From Aminobacter aminovorans (GTDB taxonomy: Bacteria > Pseudomonadota > Alphaproteobacteria > Rhizobiales > Rhizobiaceae): a stretch of DNA of 64,000 bases. The stretch lies in assembly GCF_900445235.1 (NCBI RefSeq), contig NZ_UFSM01000001.1, positions 2,619,501 to 2,683,500 of the forward strand, given 5' to 3'. Both the position numbers and the translations under genes were made by a program. The notes below the pieces were generated by a model. The model did no database searches, was not told the origin of the DNA, and saw only the letters and a program-made list of their open reading frames with translations. Below are positions 36,227 through 44,539 of this stretch, in pieces; position 1 is the first letter of the stretch, and each line of letters begins with the position of its first letter.

Positions 36227-36471
36227 GTCATGATCATCATCACCTCGCGATCTGGGCCGCAGTCGACAAGATCGCAGCGGATGCCGGCCTGTCGACTTCG
36301 GGTCTGGCAAAACTGGCTGGTCTGGACTCCACGGCGTTTAACCGCAGCGCCCGGGTAAAACCCAATGGCCGGCTGCGGTGGCCTTCAACTGAAACGATAG
36401 CGCGAGTTCTCTCAGTCACTGACCGGGACATGGACGATTTCGCCCGGATCTGCCGCGAGGTCGCGGCATGA
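36223..36471 (+). CDS. HTH protein resembling the N-terminus of S24-type repressors
   Basis: 82 residues: AVDKIAADAGLSTSGLAKLAGLDSTAFN...GRLRWPSTETIARVL is the helix-turn-helix found at the start of rhizobial S24/LexA-like phage repressors. The peptidase half is absent. It may be a stand-alone DNA-binding regulator. ATG 36223 overlaps the preceding stop by four bases; the gene after it also starts in an ATGA overlap. Confidence 0.75.
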   Translation: MSHDHHHLAIWAAVDKIAADAGLSTSGLAKLAGLDSTAFNRSARVKPNGRLRWPSTETIARVLSVTDRDMDDFARICREVAA

Positions 36472-36665
36472 CCTTGTTGGCAATCTCACTCTACGCGCTT
36501 GGCGTTGTGGCGGGCTTGGCGGCCATCCACACCGAAGGCGCCGACGGGCGGAATAAACCCGCGCGCCTGGGTGAATGGGTCGTCGTCATTGGCTGGCCTG
36601 TTTCGGTATCCGCCACAATTGGCTTCGTGGCGTTTCGGTTCGTTCGCACGGGTTGGCGCCCATGA
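36468..36665 (+). CDS. Small two-helix membrane protein
   Basis: 65 residues with hydrophobic segments at about 2-20 and 37-56 and a polar loop (HTEGADGRNKPARLGEW) between. Coupled by ATGA overlaps at both ends. No family recognised; small membrane proteins at this position in phage operons are often superinfection or host-interaction factors (inference). Confidence 0.6.
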   Translation: MTLLAISLYALGVVAGLAAIHTEGADGRNKPARLGEWVVVIGWPVSVSATIGFVAFRFVRTGWRP

Positions 36666-36895
36666 GAACGGCAACTGCAACTGCACACTCTGACGGGCTC
36701 GGCGGTTCTGATGAGTGCGCATGGTTCGATCCTTTCATGGATCTGACGTTGGACTACTCCGACGGGACACCCCGCCTTGTGGGCTACCCGGCGGTTACTC
36801 CCGGCCATCCACGGTTCGAATGTAACCGTGGAGACCTGGAATGTGCGGCAAACGTTTTTCCGAGCGCGGAAAAAGTTCTTCCGAGGGCGGCATGA
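36662..36895 (+). CDS. Small phage protein, 77 residues
   Basis: Begins MRTATATAHSDGLGGSDECAWFDPFMD and contains a YSDGTPRLVGYPAVTPGHPRF segment. Two cysteines follow (FECNRGDLEC). No family recognised. The ATG overlaps the previous stop by four bases and the stop overlaps the next ATG likewise; an upstream extension to 36575 is rejected for that reason. Confidence 0.55.
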   Translation: MRTATATAHSDGLGGSDECAWFDPFMDLTLDYSDGTPRLVGYPAVTPGHPRFECNRGDLECAANVFPSAEKVLPRAA

Positions 36896-37239
36896 GTACC
36901 GTTGCATTGAATGAAGCAAAGACCTGGGCCGACGCTCTGCATGATGCGGAGTTTCGAGGCCGGAAAGACACTGACGGGGCGGCAAGGTTCCGGCTTTCGA
37001 AGCGGATCGGGGTTCGCGAGAGCTACCTCTATCGGCTCCAGTACAAGGTCGGGGAAATGTCAGACGTGGCCGGTGAGGCATATCGCCGGCTGAAGCTCGC
37101 CTACGACCACCTGTGCGAGGCAACCGAGGCCGCCGCCGACCGCAAAGACGCTCAGCGGCACGAACTTAAGGCAATCCGAGATGCGGTTAACCAAAGGCCT
37201 GCGCAGGTGGGCACGAGCGACTTTGATGCTCGAAATTGA
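36892..37239 (+). CDS. Small phage protein, 115 residues
   Basis: Helical, charged protein: NEAKTWADALHDAEFRGRKD then FRLSKRIGVRESYLYRLQYKVGEM, which could be a helix-turn-helix, and a long helix to residue 105. Start at ATG 36892 by overlap with the preceding stop; an in-frame ATG at 36841 exists. The possible DNA-binding segment is a guess from pattern only. Confidence 0.6.
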   Translation: MSTVALNEAKTWADALHDAEFRGRKDTDGAARFRLSKRIGVRESYLYRLQYKVGEMSDVAGEAYRRLKLAYDHLCEATEAAADRKDAQRHELKAIRDAVNQRPAQVGTSDFDARN

Positions 37240-37384
37240 ACGGATGCGGCATCGGCCTGCGCGGGGCTTCGTCTTCGTAGCGGCCGGTGCAGCAGCGGCG
37301 ATCCTGGTGACGATCTGGGCCATGGACGCCAACGGAATGGCGATCACGCAACGACCAACAACCCAGCGCGCCACTGTGTGGTGA
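37226..37384 (+). CDS. Small single-helix membrane protein
   Basis: 52 residues if ATG 37226 is used (MLEIERMRHRPARGFVFVAAGAAAA...), or 67 from ATG 37181, which overlaps the previous gene by 59 bases. One hydrophobic helix (GFVFVAAGAAAAILVTIWAM) after a basic N-terminus predicts a cytoplasmic-in membrane anchor. Function unknown. Confidence 0.5.
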   Translation: MLEIERMRHRPARGFVFVAAGAAAAILVTIWAMDANGMAITQRPTTQRATVW

Positions 37385-37397
37385 GGAGGAGAACGAC

Positions 37398-37958
37398 ATG
37401 ACCACAGCAGGACATAACTCAGGCGATGTCAGTGACAAGGACCGGAAGGTTCTGTTCTTCATCAACCGCAAGAATTACCTCGAGGCGCAGGCCGCGCAGA
37501 AGGCCGCCAACGCCCGCATGAAGCAGGTCGGCAAGGTCATCAAAGCCGATCTCGGCGAGTATGGCCTCGATCAGATCAAGACCTACGAAAAGGCCCAGAC
37601 GCCAGAAGGACAAGCCAAGCTCAAGGCCAAGCAGGAAGCCGAGCGCCATGCCATGGCTTTCGCGGGCGTCCCGATCAACACCCAGCTCGACATCTTCACC
37701 GACCGTGCGCCCCTGACTGAGCGCGCATATCGCGACGGCGAGGAATCCGGCCTTCGCGGTGACAGCCTGTCCAATCCCTACAACGAAGGCTCGGCCGAAG
37801 GGCAGGAATATGCCCGCGGCTGGCACGACGGGCAGGGCGCTCTCTTCGCCGGCATTAAGAAGAAGGAAGAGGAGGCATCAGGCGACGAGCTTATCCAGGC
37901 TGGCGATGATGACGGCGACCCCTTCGCCGACGACGACCACCGCGAAGCAGCGGAGTAG
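37398..37958 (+). CDS. Phage protein with ribosome-modulation-factor-like segment
   Basis: 186 residues. The first 90 are a charged helical region (FFINRKNYLEAQAAQKAANARMKQ). Residues 108-150 (ERAYRDGEESGLRGDSLSNPYNEGS...YARGWHDGQ) resemble the repeated Gly/Arg/Trp pattern of ribosome modulation factor, which silences ribosomes. The tail is acidic. Whether it binds ribosomes is untested. Ribosome site GAGGAGGAG is strong. Confidence 0.65.
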   Translation: MTTAGHNSGDVSDKDRKVLFFINRKNYLEAQAAQKAANARMKQVGKVIKADLGEYGLDQIKTYEKAQTPEGQAKLKAKQEAERHAMAFAGVPINTQLDIFTDRAPLTERAYRDGEESGLRGDSLSNPYNEGSAEGQEYARGWHDGQGALFAGIKKKEEEASGDELIQAGDDDGDPFADDDHREAAE

Positions 37959-37966
37959 GGCCGACC

Positions 37967-38080
37967 ATGGAGCCCCACGAAATCACGCCATTGCGTCGCC
38001 GGCTCGCCGCAGTCTGCCTGTGGGGCTGCGCTACCTCCGCTGCCTATGCCTTCGTGCTGTTCATGACGGTGGTGAAATGA
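37967..38080 (+). CDS. 37-residue membrane peptide
   Basis: MEPHEITPLRRRLAAVCLWGC then a hydrophobic run (ATSAAYAFVLFMTVV). One transmembrane helix after an Arg-rich stretch. Its stop overlaps the methyltransferase start (AAATGACG), supporting translation by coupling. Function unknown. Confidence 0.5.
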   Translation: MEPHEITPLRRRLAAVCLWGCATSAAYAFVLFMTVVK

Positions 38081-38658
38081 CGGTCGTTGCCTCCAACTAT
38101 GCCCGCAAGGAAAACGACCTCTACCAGACGGAGCCATGGGCTACGGAAGCGCTCATTCGCCAATTCCCGGTTCGCGGGATGACGGTGTGGGAGCCGGCGG
38201 CAGGCAACCATCTCATGGCCGATGTTCTCCGCGACCACGGTGCTTCAGTGTGCACGTCGGATATCGCTGTCTATGATCGGCCGCACAATGCCATCTTCGA
38301 TTTTCTCCTCGATCGCCCGCATGATGAACCGTCGATCCAGGCCATCATCACGAATCCGCCCTACGGCAAGAGCAACCGGGACGCTGTGAAGTTTGCCCGG
38401 TTGGCGCTGGAGCGGTGCGACGGCCTCGTTGCCCTGCTTCTCACGGCCAAATTCGATTTCGGCAAAACCCGCACCGATCTGTTCCGCGACAATCCAAGGT
38501 TCTGGGCAAAGATCGCGCTCGTCGACAGGATCCAGTGGTTCCCCGGCGATAGCTCAGGGACGGAAGATCACGCTTGGTACGTATGGGGCCCGAAGGGCGC
38601 GGTCTACTCGCCCCGCATCATCTGGGAAGGCCGTGAGCTTTTCGGGGAGGCTGCATGA
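38077..38658 (+). CDS. N6-adenine-type DNA methyltransferase
   Basis: 193 residues. VWEPAAGNHLMADVL gives the SAM-binding turn, VCTSDIAVYD an acidic strand end, and TNPPYGKSN (about residue 94) the catalytic NPPY motif of amino-methyltransferases. It overlaps the next gene, a second methyltransferase, by four bases. A role in protecting phage DNA is likely; no restriction partner is visible. Confidence 0.8.
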   Translation: MTVVASNYARKENDLYQTEPWATEALIRQFPVRGMTVWEPAAGNHLMADVLRDHGASVCTSDIAVYDRPHNAIFDFLLDRPHDEPSIQAIITNPPYGKSNRDAVKFARLALERCDGLVALLLTAKFDFGKTRTDLFRDNPRFWAKIALVDRIQWFPGDSSGTEDHAWYVWGPKGAVYSPRIIWEGRELFGEAA

Positions 38659-40016
38659 ACGCGCTCGCCCGCCAAAGCACCGTCTCTGATCTGATCGACG
38701 AGTACGACCAGAAGCGCGCGGCCATGGAAAGCGAGGTTGCCTCATTCGAGGCTGCGTATCTCAAGCTTGAAATGGCGGCCTGCATCCAGGGCAAGTTCGT
38801 CGCGCCGGTCTCGCGGAATCGCCCCCACATCAGCGCCGAGGAGCTGAAGCGAAATCTGTGCAAGTCCGGTTGGAAAGCGATCTATGACCGTCTCCAAATC
38901 GATCGGATCGCCAGCGCCAAGGACCGGAAGCTCTTCGAGCGCACCGTCGAGAGCCCGCCGGAGCTGACGTTCGACAACGCGAAGGCAACCTTCGGCGACT
39001 ATCTGGAGCGGCCCCGCCACCACATTCTGCGCGGCCTGGCGGAGGTGTTTGCAGACCTGGACCCGGCTTACAAATCCCATTCCAAGGTCAAAATCGGCGT
39101 GAAGGGTCTGCCTAAGCGGGTAATCCTGTCGAGCTTCGGCAGTTTCTACGGCAACTACGGACGCGACAAGTTCCGCGACATCGTGAACGCGCTTGCTGCC
39201 TATCGCGGCCAGCCTTTGATGGAATACTCCGAATTCAGCGCCATCGATGTTGCTCACCGGAATGGCGAAGACGCAATTCTGGATGGCCGCGTTTACGCTG
39301 GCGAACCAAGATATGGGAAGGTCGAGGAACACCAGACATTTGACCGCGGCCTTTGGATTCGCAAATTCTCCAATGGCAATGCGCATGTGTTCTTTGGGCC
39401 GGAAACGCTGCTCGACATCAACAAGGCACTGGCCGAGTTCTACGGCGAGGTGCTGCCGGATGCTGAAGAAGAGGACGCCAAGCCCAAGACGGGGACAGCG
39501 GTCTCGAAAGACCTGCAGTTCTACTGGTCGCCAGCGGATGTGATCGAGAGGGCGCTGGAATTAGCCGGGCTCTACAATCTCCGCGATTGGAACCACAACC
39601 CGCCAGAGCCGTCTCGTGTTTTGGAGCCGTCATGCGGTGATGGCCGGATCATGGATGCTGTTCGCAAGCGCGGGCATCATGTCTTCGGCATCGAGTATCA
39701 CGCCGGGCGCGCTGCCGAGGCGCGGGCCAAAGGCCATAACGTCCTGTCAGCCAACTTCCTCGAATGCCCACCAAAGCCCGATTTCGATTTCGTGGTGATG
39801 AACCCGCCGTTCTATGGCCGGCACTACGTCAAGCATGTCCGCCACGCGCTGAAGTTCCTGAAGCCTGGCGGCCAACTCGTTTCGATACTGCCGGCGACGG
39901 CTCACTATGATCATGACGAGTTGCAGGGCGAATGGCGAGACTTGCCTGTCGGCAGCTTCGCCGAGGCCGGAACGAACGTCCCCACGGGGCTGTTGAAAAT
40001 CCGGAGGCCGGCATGA
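38655..40016 (+). CDS. DUF4942 protein fused to a SAM-dependent methyltransferase domain
   Basis: 453 residues. The N-terminal DUF4942 region (about 1-270) includes WKAIYDRLQIDRIASAKDRK and YGRDKFRDIVNALAAYRG. The C-terminal domain has VLEPSCGDGRIMDAV (SAM site), FGIEYH and VVMNPPFYGRHYV (about residue 384), an adenine-methyltransferase pattern. DUF4942-methyltransferase fusions are known in phages and plasmids. It is the second methyltransferase in a row, after 38077-38658. Confidence 0.82.
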   Translation: MNALARQSTVSDLIDEYDQKRAAMESEVASFEAAYLKLEMAACIQGKFVAPVSRNRPHISAEELKRNLCKSGWKAIYDRLQIDRIASAKDRKLFERTVESPPELTFDNAKATFGDYLERPRHHILRGLAEVFADLDPAYKSHSKVKIGVKGLPKRVILSSFGSFYGNYGRDKFRDIVNALAAYRGQPLMEYSEFSAIDVAHRNGEDAILDGRVYAGEPRYGKVEEHQTFDRGLWIRKFSNGNAHVFFGPETLLDINKALAEFYGEVLPDAEEEDAKPKTGTAVSKDLQFYWSPADVIERALELAGLYNLRDWNHNPPEPSRVLEPSCGDGRIMDAVRKRGHHVFGIEYHAGRAAEARAKGHNVLSANFLECPPKPDFDFVVMNPPFYGRHYVKHVRHALKFLKPGGQLVSILPATAHYDHDELQGEWRDLPVGSFAEAGTNVPTGLLKIRRPA

Positions 40017-40291
40017 CGCAAGTGCAATGGGCTGGCCCGCTGTTCTATCCGCCTGTCGGCATGATCGCTGTCATGGACAGCGGCTCGCGGATTGAGGTTT
40101 GGCCAGACGAGTCCGAGTCGAAAGACTGCTTTACAGGCGTGATGTTGCTCGAAGGCCGGACAGATGATCAGCGCGCCGTTTTCGATACATCATGCATGTG
40201 GGGCCGCTGCTTCATCGATCACATCGAAGAGCCGACGGAAGCCGACTTGCGGCTCTGCGGTTTGCTGCGAGAGGAGACCGTTCCGTGCTGA
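40013..40291 (+). CDS. Small phage protein, 92 residues
   Basis: MTQVQWAGPLFYPPVGMIAVMDSGSRIEV with strand-rich sequence and a C-terminal EEPTEADLRLCGLL. No family recognised. Its start overlaps the methyltransferase stop (ATGA), and its last seven bases overlap the GTG start of the RuvC-like gene. Confidence 0.6.
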   Translation: MTQVQWAGPLFYPPVGMIAVMDSGSRIEVWPDESESKDCFTGVMLLEGRTDDQRAVFDTSCMWGRCFIDHIEEPTEADLRLCGLLREETVPC

Positions 40292-40842
40292 TCCTTGGCC
40301 TCGACATCGCAACGACGACTGGCTTCGCCTGGTATGAACCGGGTTCGCCTCTCGCATCCATCAAGACGGGCCTCATCAAGGCCGTCGGCGACAATGCCGA
40401 GGAGAAGGCGGCATCACTCGCTCAGCAGCTCGTCGCGATGTTCAAGGCCGGTCGGCCAGACTTCGTGTCGATCGAACAGCCCATGCGCAACGTCGTCTCG
40501 TTCAAGAAGACCAGACAGACGCTGGCCGGGCCCGTCGACGAGCAAACCATCAATCCTAACGCGCTGCAGCTCGAAGGGCTGGTGTGTGCCGCTGTGGCAA
40601 TCATCGCTGCCTATCGCATCCCATGGGAGACGATCCCATCGGCGACTTGGCGCAAGCATTTCCTCGGCATGGGCCGCTCACCCGGGTTCGACCGAGCGGC
40701 ATGGAAGCGCGCCGCGGTCGACCGGTGCCGGGCCTTCAAGATCGATGTGAAGAACGCGGACGCCGCCGAGGCTGTTGGCATCGCCATAGCCGGCGAGGCC
40801 TGCCAGCGGTTCAAGATGATGCGGCAGGGAGTGGCGGCGTGA
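40285..40842 (+). CDS. RuvC-like Holliday junction resolvase
   Basis: 185 residues with an RNase H fold: ILGLDIATTTGFAWY (first catalytic Asp), VSIEQPMRNVV (Glu) and KNADAAEAVGIAIAGE (C-terminal Asp). Phage homologues trim branched DNA before packaging. GTG at 40285 follows a strong site (GAGAGGAGACCG); the longer reading from 40192 is rejected because it lies inside the preceding gene. Confidence 0.82.
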   Translation: MLILGLDIATTTGFAWYEPGSPLASIKTGLIKAVGDNAEEKAASLAQQLVAMFKAGRPDFVSIEQPMRNVVSFKKTRQTLAGPVDEQTINPNALQLEGLVCAAVAIIAAYRIPWETIPSATWRKHFLGMGRSPGFDRAAWKRAAVDRCRAFKIDVKNADAAEAVGIAIAGEACQRFKMMRQGVAA

Positions 40843-40850
40843 AGCGGCGT

Positions 40851-41084
40851 TTAGACCAGCAGAATTCCGGATTCCTTGCAGAACGCCTCAAAGGCGTCTC
40901 TGGCATGGTCAGTCGGCATGGAACCGGTGAGGGCGCCATCCAGCGCGTTGCGCGCCAGATACCAGAACGGGCTGCGCGCGTTTTTCGGCCATTCCTCAAG
41001 GAACTCAAGCGCTTCGGAAACCGACTTCACCTCACGGAGGGAGAAGCCGGGGCCGTTGATCAGTATGGACGGAGCGATGTTCAT
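40851..41084 (-). CDS. DUF982 protein on the minus strand
   Basis: 77 residues from ATG 41084: SVSEALEFLEEWPKNARSPFWYLARNALDGALTG...ARDAFEAFCKESGIL fits the DUF982 pattern, a family almost confined to Rhizobiales and often found on plasmids. It sits alone against the rightward operon between the RuvC-like and DnaB-like genes, like a moron cassette. Function unknown. Confidence 0.75.
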   Translation of the reverse strand: MNIAPSILINGPGFSLREVKSVSEALEFLEEWPKNARSPFWYLARNALDGALTGSMPTDHARDAFEAFCKESGILLV

Positions 41085-41116
41085 CGCAATCAACGCGCTG
41101 AAAAGGGGCTGGTTGC

Positions 41117-42550
41117 ATGAACGCGCACCCTGGCGACTTCAACATTGATCTCCCCAACAACGTCGAGGCCGAGCAATCCCTGCTTGGCTCGATCTTCGTC
41201 AGCAATGACGCTTTCCATGCCGTGTCGGCCTTCCTGACCTCAGCCCACTTCTTCGAGCCAATCCACCGGGAGATATTCGATCTCATCGCGAAGATGATCG
41301 GAGCAGGCAAGGCCGCAACGCCGATCACGATCAAGCCGTTCCTGCCGGCCGACCGGACCATCGGGGGTATGTCCTTGATGCAGTACATGGCCAAGCTGAT
41401 GTCGGAGACCGTCGGCGCCTACCACGCCAAGGCGCACGGGCTGGCGATCGTGGAGGCATACGAACGGCGGCAACTGGTCTCCATTGCTCACGACATGGTC
41501 GACGCCGCTTTCCAGGCGGGCCCGGAACAGTCGGGCGTGGCCATTGCTGGCGACTTCGAGGGCAAGTTGGCAGAACTCCGGGCCGAGAGCCCGAAGGAAG
41601 AGGGACCCGGCACAGCCAAGGCCGTGGCCATGCGGCTCAAGGAGCGCTCGACCAAGAACGAGAAGATCCCATCGATCCCGCTGCCGCTCGAGCAAATCAG
41701 GGAAGTGCTCGGCGCTGATCTAGAAGTGGGCAACCTCTATGGGCTCTTGTCGTCATCGGGCGAGGGCAAGACCAGCCTGGCACTTCAGATCGTCCATTAC
41801 GCGGCCATGCGTGGCCACCCGGTGCTGTTCCTGTCCTATGACCAGTCGCCGGAACAGTGCATCGACCAGATCGCCGGACAGATGACGGGCATCGAGGGTG
41901 TGAGGATCAAACGCCGGGCCCTGACTGAGAAGGAATGGGACCGCTACTACAACGCGCTCGACATGCTGTCCGAGCTGCCGATCGTCATCCAGAAGTGCCA
42001 CCGCGAAGGCATCGGCCAGATTGGCAACCACGCGCGCCGGTTCGCAAAGCGATACGCCCGTGACGGTGGTGTTCCCCTGGTCCTGCTCGATCACGTCCGC
42101 AAGGTCGCCCCGCGCGATCCCAAAGCGCACGAGGGCCGCATCGCTTCCGAGGTCAACGGCTCGTGCAAGGCATTTGCCGGCGAACTCGAGTGTGTCTGGC
42201 TAAACCTCAACCAGCGCAACAGCGCCGGCATGAAGAGAGAGAACCCCCGGCCAATCTCATCCGACATGTTCGGCGGCGAGCAGGCCAAGGAGGATTACGA
42301 CGCGATCCTCTACCTCTACCGGCCCGACAAATACAAAGAGGACCAGGTCCGCATCGCCAAGGACAGCAAGGAAGCGGCCAAGATCGACGAGCGGTTCGTC
42401 GGCTGGGAAGGCAAGGCAGAGATCGGCGCGTTGAAGGTCCGCTTCGGAGATCCGACCCAGCGCCGCAAGCTCGGCTTCGAGAAAGAGTTCACTCGCTACG
42501 CGTCCCTTCGCGAGGAAGCCCCGGCCCAACTTTTCGACGAGGGCTTCTGA
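41117..42550 (+). CDS. DnaB-like replicative helicase
   Basis: 477 residues. An N-terminal DnaB-type helical domain (NVEAEQSLLGSIFVSNDAFHAV) precedes a RecA-fold ATPase with Walker A SSSGEGKTS (about residue 211), FLSYDQSPE and Walker B VPLVLLDHV. It would unwind the phage replication fork; no separate primase or loader is recognised nearby. ATG 41117 follows AAAGGGG. The stop overlaps the next start. Confidence 0.88.
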   Translation: MNAHPGDFNIDLPNNVEAEQSLLGSIFVSNDAFHAVSAFLTSAHFFEPIHREIFDLIAKMIGAGKAATPITIKPFLPADRTIGGMSLMQYMAKLMSETVGAYHAKAHGLAIVEAYERRQLVSIAHDMVDAAFQAGPEQSGVAIAGDFEGKLAELRAESPKEEGPGTAKAVAMRLKERSTKNEKIPSIPLPLEQIREVLGADLEVGNLYGLLSSSGEGKTSLALQIVHYAAMRGHPVLFLSYDQSPEQCIDQIAGQMTGIEGVRIKRRALTEKEWDRYYNALDMLSELPIVIQKCHREGIGQIGNHARRFAKRYARDGGVPLVLLDHVRKVAPRDPKAHEGRIASEVNGSCKAFAGELECVWLNLNQRNSAGMKRENPRPISSDMFGGEQAKEDYDAILYLYRPDKYKEDQVRIAKDSKEAAKIDERFVGWEGKAEIGALKVRFGDPTQRRKLGFEKEFTRYASLREEAPAQLFDEGF

Positions 42551-42732
42551 TGAGCAACCGAGACGGCCTGAAATGCCCGGTCTGCAAGTCGCACCTGCTG
42601 CTCGTGATCGACAGCCGGCCGAGGCGCGACACGATCATCCGGCGGCGCAAGTGCCACAAGTGCGCGGCCTTGTTCACCACCATAGAGGTCATCAGCGACA
42701 TCAAGGGCCAGCCCATCAAGGAGACGGCATGA
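42550..42732 (+). CDS. Zinc-ribbon protein resembling the NrdR N-terminus
   Basis: 60 residues. CPVC...VIDSRPRRDTIIRRRKCHKCAALFTTIE closely follows the NrdR zinc ribbon (CPxC, DSR, IRRRRxC, FTTxE). The ATP-cone that follows in NrdR is missing, so it cannot sense nucleotides the same way. It may bind NrdR-box DNA or act as a small transcription factor (inference). Coupled to the helicase by a TGATG overlap. Confidence 0.75.
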   Translation: MSNRDGLKCPVCKSHLLLVIDSRPRRDTIIRRRKCHKCAALFTTIEVISDIKGQPIKETA

Positions 42733-43073
42733 GCGGCGAATTCCTCCCCGACTATTCGCAGATGCCATGGAACGGGCGCTATCGGCCGCTGTTCAAGCTC
42801 TTCGCCTCCGAGCGCTGGCGGTATGTCCGCAAAGATGGTGCGCCGGTGGAATGCGACACGGCCAGCCAGGCCATAGAGGCGGCTAAGGCGTGTGTTCGAC
42901 GCATCCTCAATCCGACGATTCATGCCGAGCGCGCCGAACTCGCCAAAGACGTCCTCGGCGTCGCCGCATGGCATGAACAACGCGCCGCCCGCGCGGCTCA
43001 GGATCAGGAGGCTGTGCTCGGAGCGATCGTCGTCAAGGGCCGGCAGGTCAAGGTCGAGCGGAGGCGCGCTTGA
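42729..43073 (+). CDS. Small phage protein, 114 residues
   Basis: Begins MSGEFLPDYSQMPWNGRYRPLF, with a RWRYVRKDGAPVECDTASQAIEAAKACV middle that looks like a strand-helix module and a basic tail. No family recognised. ATG 42729 overlaps the previous stop by four bases. Confidence 0.6.
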   Translation: MSGEFLPDYSQMPWNGRYRPLFKLFASERWRYVRKDGAPVECDTASQAIEAAKACVRRILNPTIHAERAELAKDVLGVAAWHEQRAARAAQDQEAVLGAIVVKGRQVKVERRRA

Positions 43074-43510
43074 TCGACCCGCGCGTCCAAAGCCTATGCG
43101 ACGAGTTCGAGGTTCGGATTGTGCCAAAGTCGGCATATCCGGGGCCGGGCGAGACGCGCGCCGTCGGAACGCTGCAGAAGATCATCAGCCGCCAAGGCAT
43201 GGAGCATGCGCGTCTGGTCATGACGACGCTGGCCGAGACGGAGAACAACAAGGCGTCACTGGATCAAGCCGCGTTCGGCGCCGCATCAGGTCTCATTCGT
43301 GCCCGGCCCGCAGACGTCGAGGATGCTTCCAAGTGGCTGGCGGTCTGGGACGCGACACCGGTAGGCGAGTTGCAGTGGATCAGCCAGGATCTCCGCGGCG
43401 TGTTCCCATTGAACGCCGTGCTTGCTGGCATGATCTACGAGCGTGTGTGGCGGGCGTTCGGGCCGCGATCCATCCAACCCGATCTTCTCGATGACAGGCG
43501 GCGGACATGA
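43070..43510 (+). CDS. Small phage protein, 146 residues
   Basis: TTG start overlapping the previous stop (CTTGATC). Helical protein with MEHARLVMTTLAETENN and an ADVEDASKWLAVWDATPVGELQWISQDL segment, a type seen repeatedly in rhizobial prophage replication modules. No defined domain. It overlaps the DUF6362 gene by four bases. Confidence 0.6.
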   Translation: MIDPRVQSLCDEFEVRIVPKSAYPGPGETRAVGTLQKIISRQGMEHARLVMTTLAETENNKASLDQAAFGAASGLIRARPADVEDASKWLAVWDATPVGELQWISQDLRGVFPLNAVLAGMIYERVWRAFGPRSIQPDLLDDRRRT

Positions 43511-44229
43511 ACATCGGTGACATTGCACAGACCTTCATCCGGGCGGCCGAGATCGATCGGAACATGCGCGAGCATGTCGGTCCAGCGGCGCTTCGGGCGC
43601 AGCAACTGCCCTACGTCCACACCCAGGCCGACAAGAACGGCTGGCGCAAGGAGCCGGGGCGCAGGGTTGTCGACAAGAAAGGCCGGCTCATTCGTGGTGA
43701 CTGGCTGGTAGAAGGTGAAGACCCGCTCGCTGACGAGCGCAAAGCCTTCTGGGAGCGCGTTGGGCTAATGCCCACCTCCGAGGAGCTTTCCGCCATGGAA
43801 GTGGTGTTCGACTGGCTGACAGGGCTGGACGACGATTGCGAGCGTCGCGCACTCTTGGCATGGGCTAGGGCAAAGGCCGGCGGCAAGTCTTTCCGTCGAT
43901 GGTGCTTCAAGGTCGAAGACATCCATCCAGAGACCGGCAGAAGGCGCAAGGACCGGGCATTGCAGCGCATTTCCGACCATCTGGCCGGGAAACGCGATTT
44001 GCATGACGAAAACCGCGAAATCCGGGTGTTGTCATGCGGCCATGAAATCAGTGATGTTTCAGATACGATCACGGAAGATGCGGGCGAACGAGACCAGTTG
44101 AATTCCTGGCTGGCCGATGGCGCCTTCGCACCCTTCGTTGAGGACACTCCAGCATCCGCTTTCTCATGGGCGGCCAAGCGGAACGAATTGAGACGCCAGC
44201 GTGAGACGCGGCGGCGGAAAGAGGCGTAG
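43507..44229 (+). CDS. DUF6362-like phage protein
   Basis: 240 residues. The central part, CERRALLAWARAKAGGKSFRRWCFKVEDIHPETGRRRKDRALQRI, matches the DUF6362 pattern often found just before terminase in rhizobial phages. It probably binds DNA through its basic helices (inference). The C-terminal 80 residues are variable and acidic. The stop TAG is followed directly by a GTG-started gene. Confidence 0.7.
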   Translation: MNIGDIAQTFIRAAEIDRNMREHVGPAALRAQQLPYVHTQADKNGWRKEPGRRVVDKKGRLIRGDWLVEGEDPLADERKAFWERVGLMPTSEELSAMEVVFDWLTGLDDDCERRALLAWARAKAGGKSFRRWCFKVEDIHPETGRRRKDRALQRISDHLAGKRDLHDENREIRVLSCGHEISDVSDTITEDAGERDQLNSWLADGAFAPFVEDTPASAFSWAAKRNELRRQRETRRRKEA

Positions 44230-44496
44230 GTGGTCTGGCCAGATCTGCCCCTATATGTCTGGATCGTGTTCGGGGTCTGTCTTCTGGGTGGGCCTGCTTC
44301 GCTTGTCTTGCTGGTAAATGCCATTGGATTGGTCGGTATGCTTTTCGAGCGTCCGCTTCCCAAGCAACGGATCGCCGACCTTCTGATTGAATTACCCGGG
44401 ACCGTTTTGCGGATCGCCTTGATTACCTGGGCAGGATTGGCCGCGACATTCGCTTTCGGGCTTTGCATCGCCGCTGTGGCCAGCTGGGTATTTTAG
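44230..44496 (+). CDS. Small two-helix membrane protein
   Basis: 88 residues from GTG 44230, directly after the DUF6362 stop. Hydrophobic helices at about 8-38 and 60-86 with a basic loop (ERPLPKQR). Position at the end of the rightward early operon would suit a lysis or superinfection protein, but no holin family is recognised. Confidence 0.55.
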   Translation: MVWPDLPLYVWIVFGVCLLGGPASLVLLVNAIGLVGMLFERPLPKQRIADLLIELPGTVLRIALITWAGLAATFAFGLCIAAVASWVF

Positions 44497-44539
44497 AGTG
44501 CCGAGCCCGGGATCGGTCCTGAGGGATCAAAGGGCACCT

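Noticed and set aside
35066..36310. 414-codon minus-strand frame antisense to the early phage gene
   Set aside because: Cys/Leu/Gly-rich shadow of 35147-36226 with no domain; the rightward genes have consistent coupled starts.
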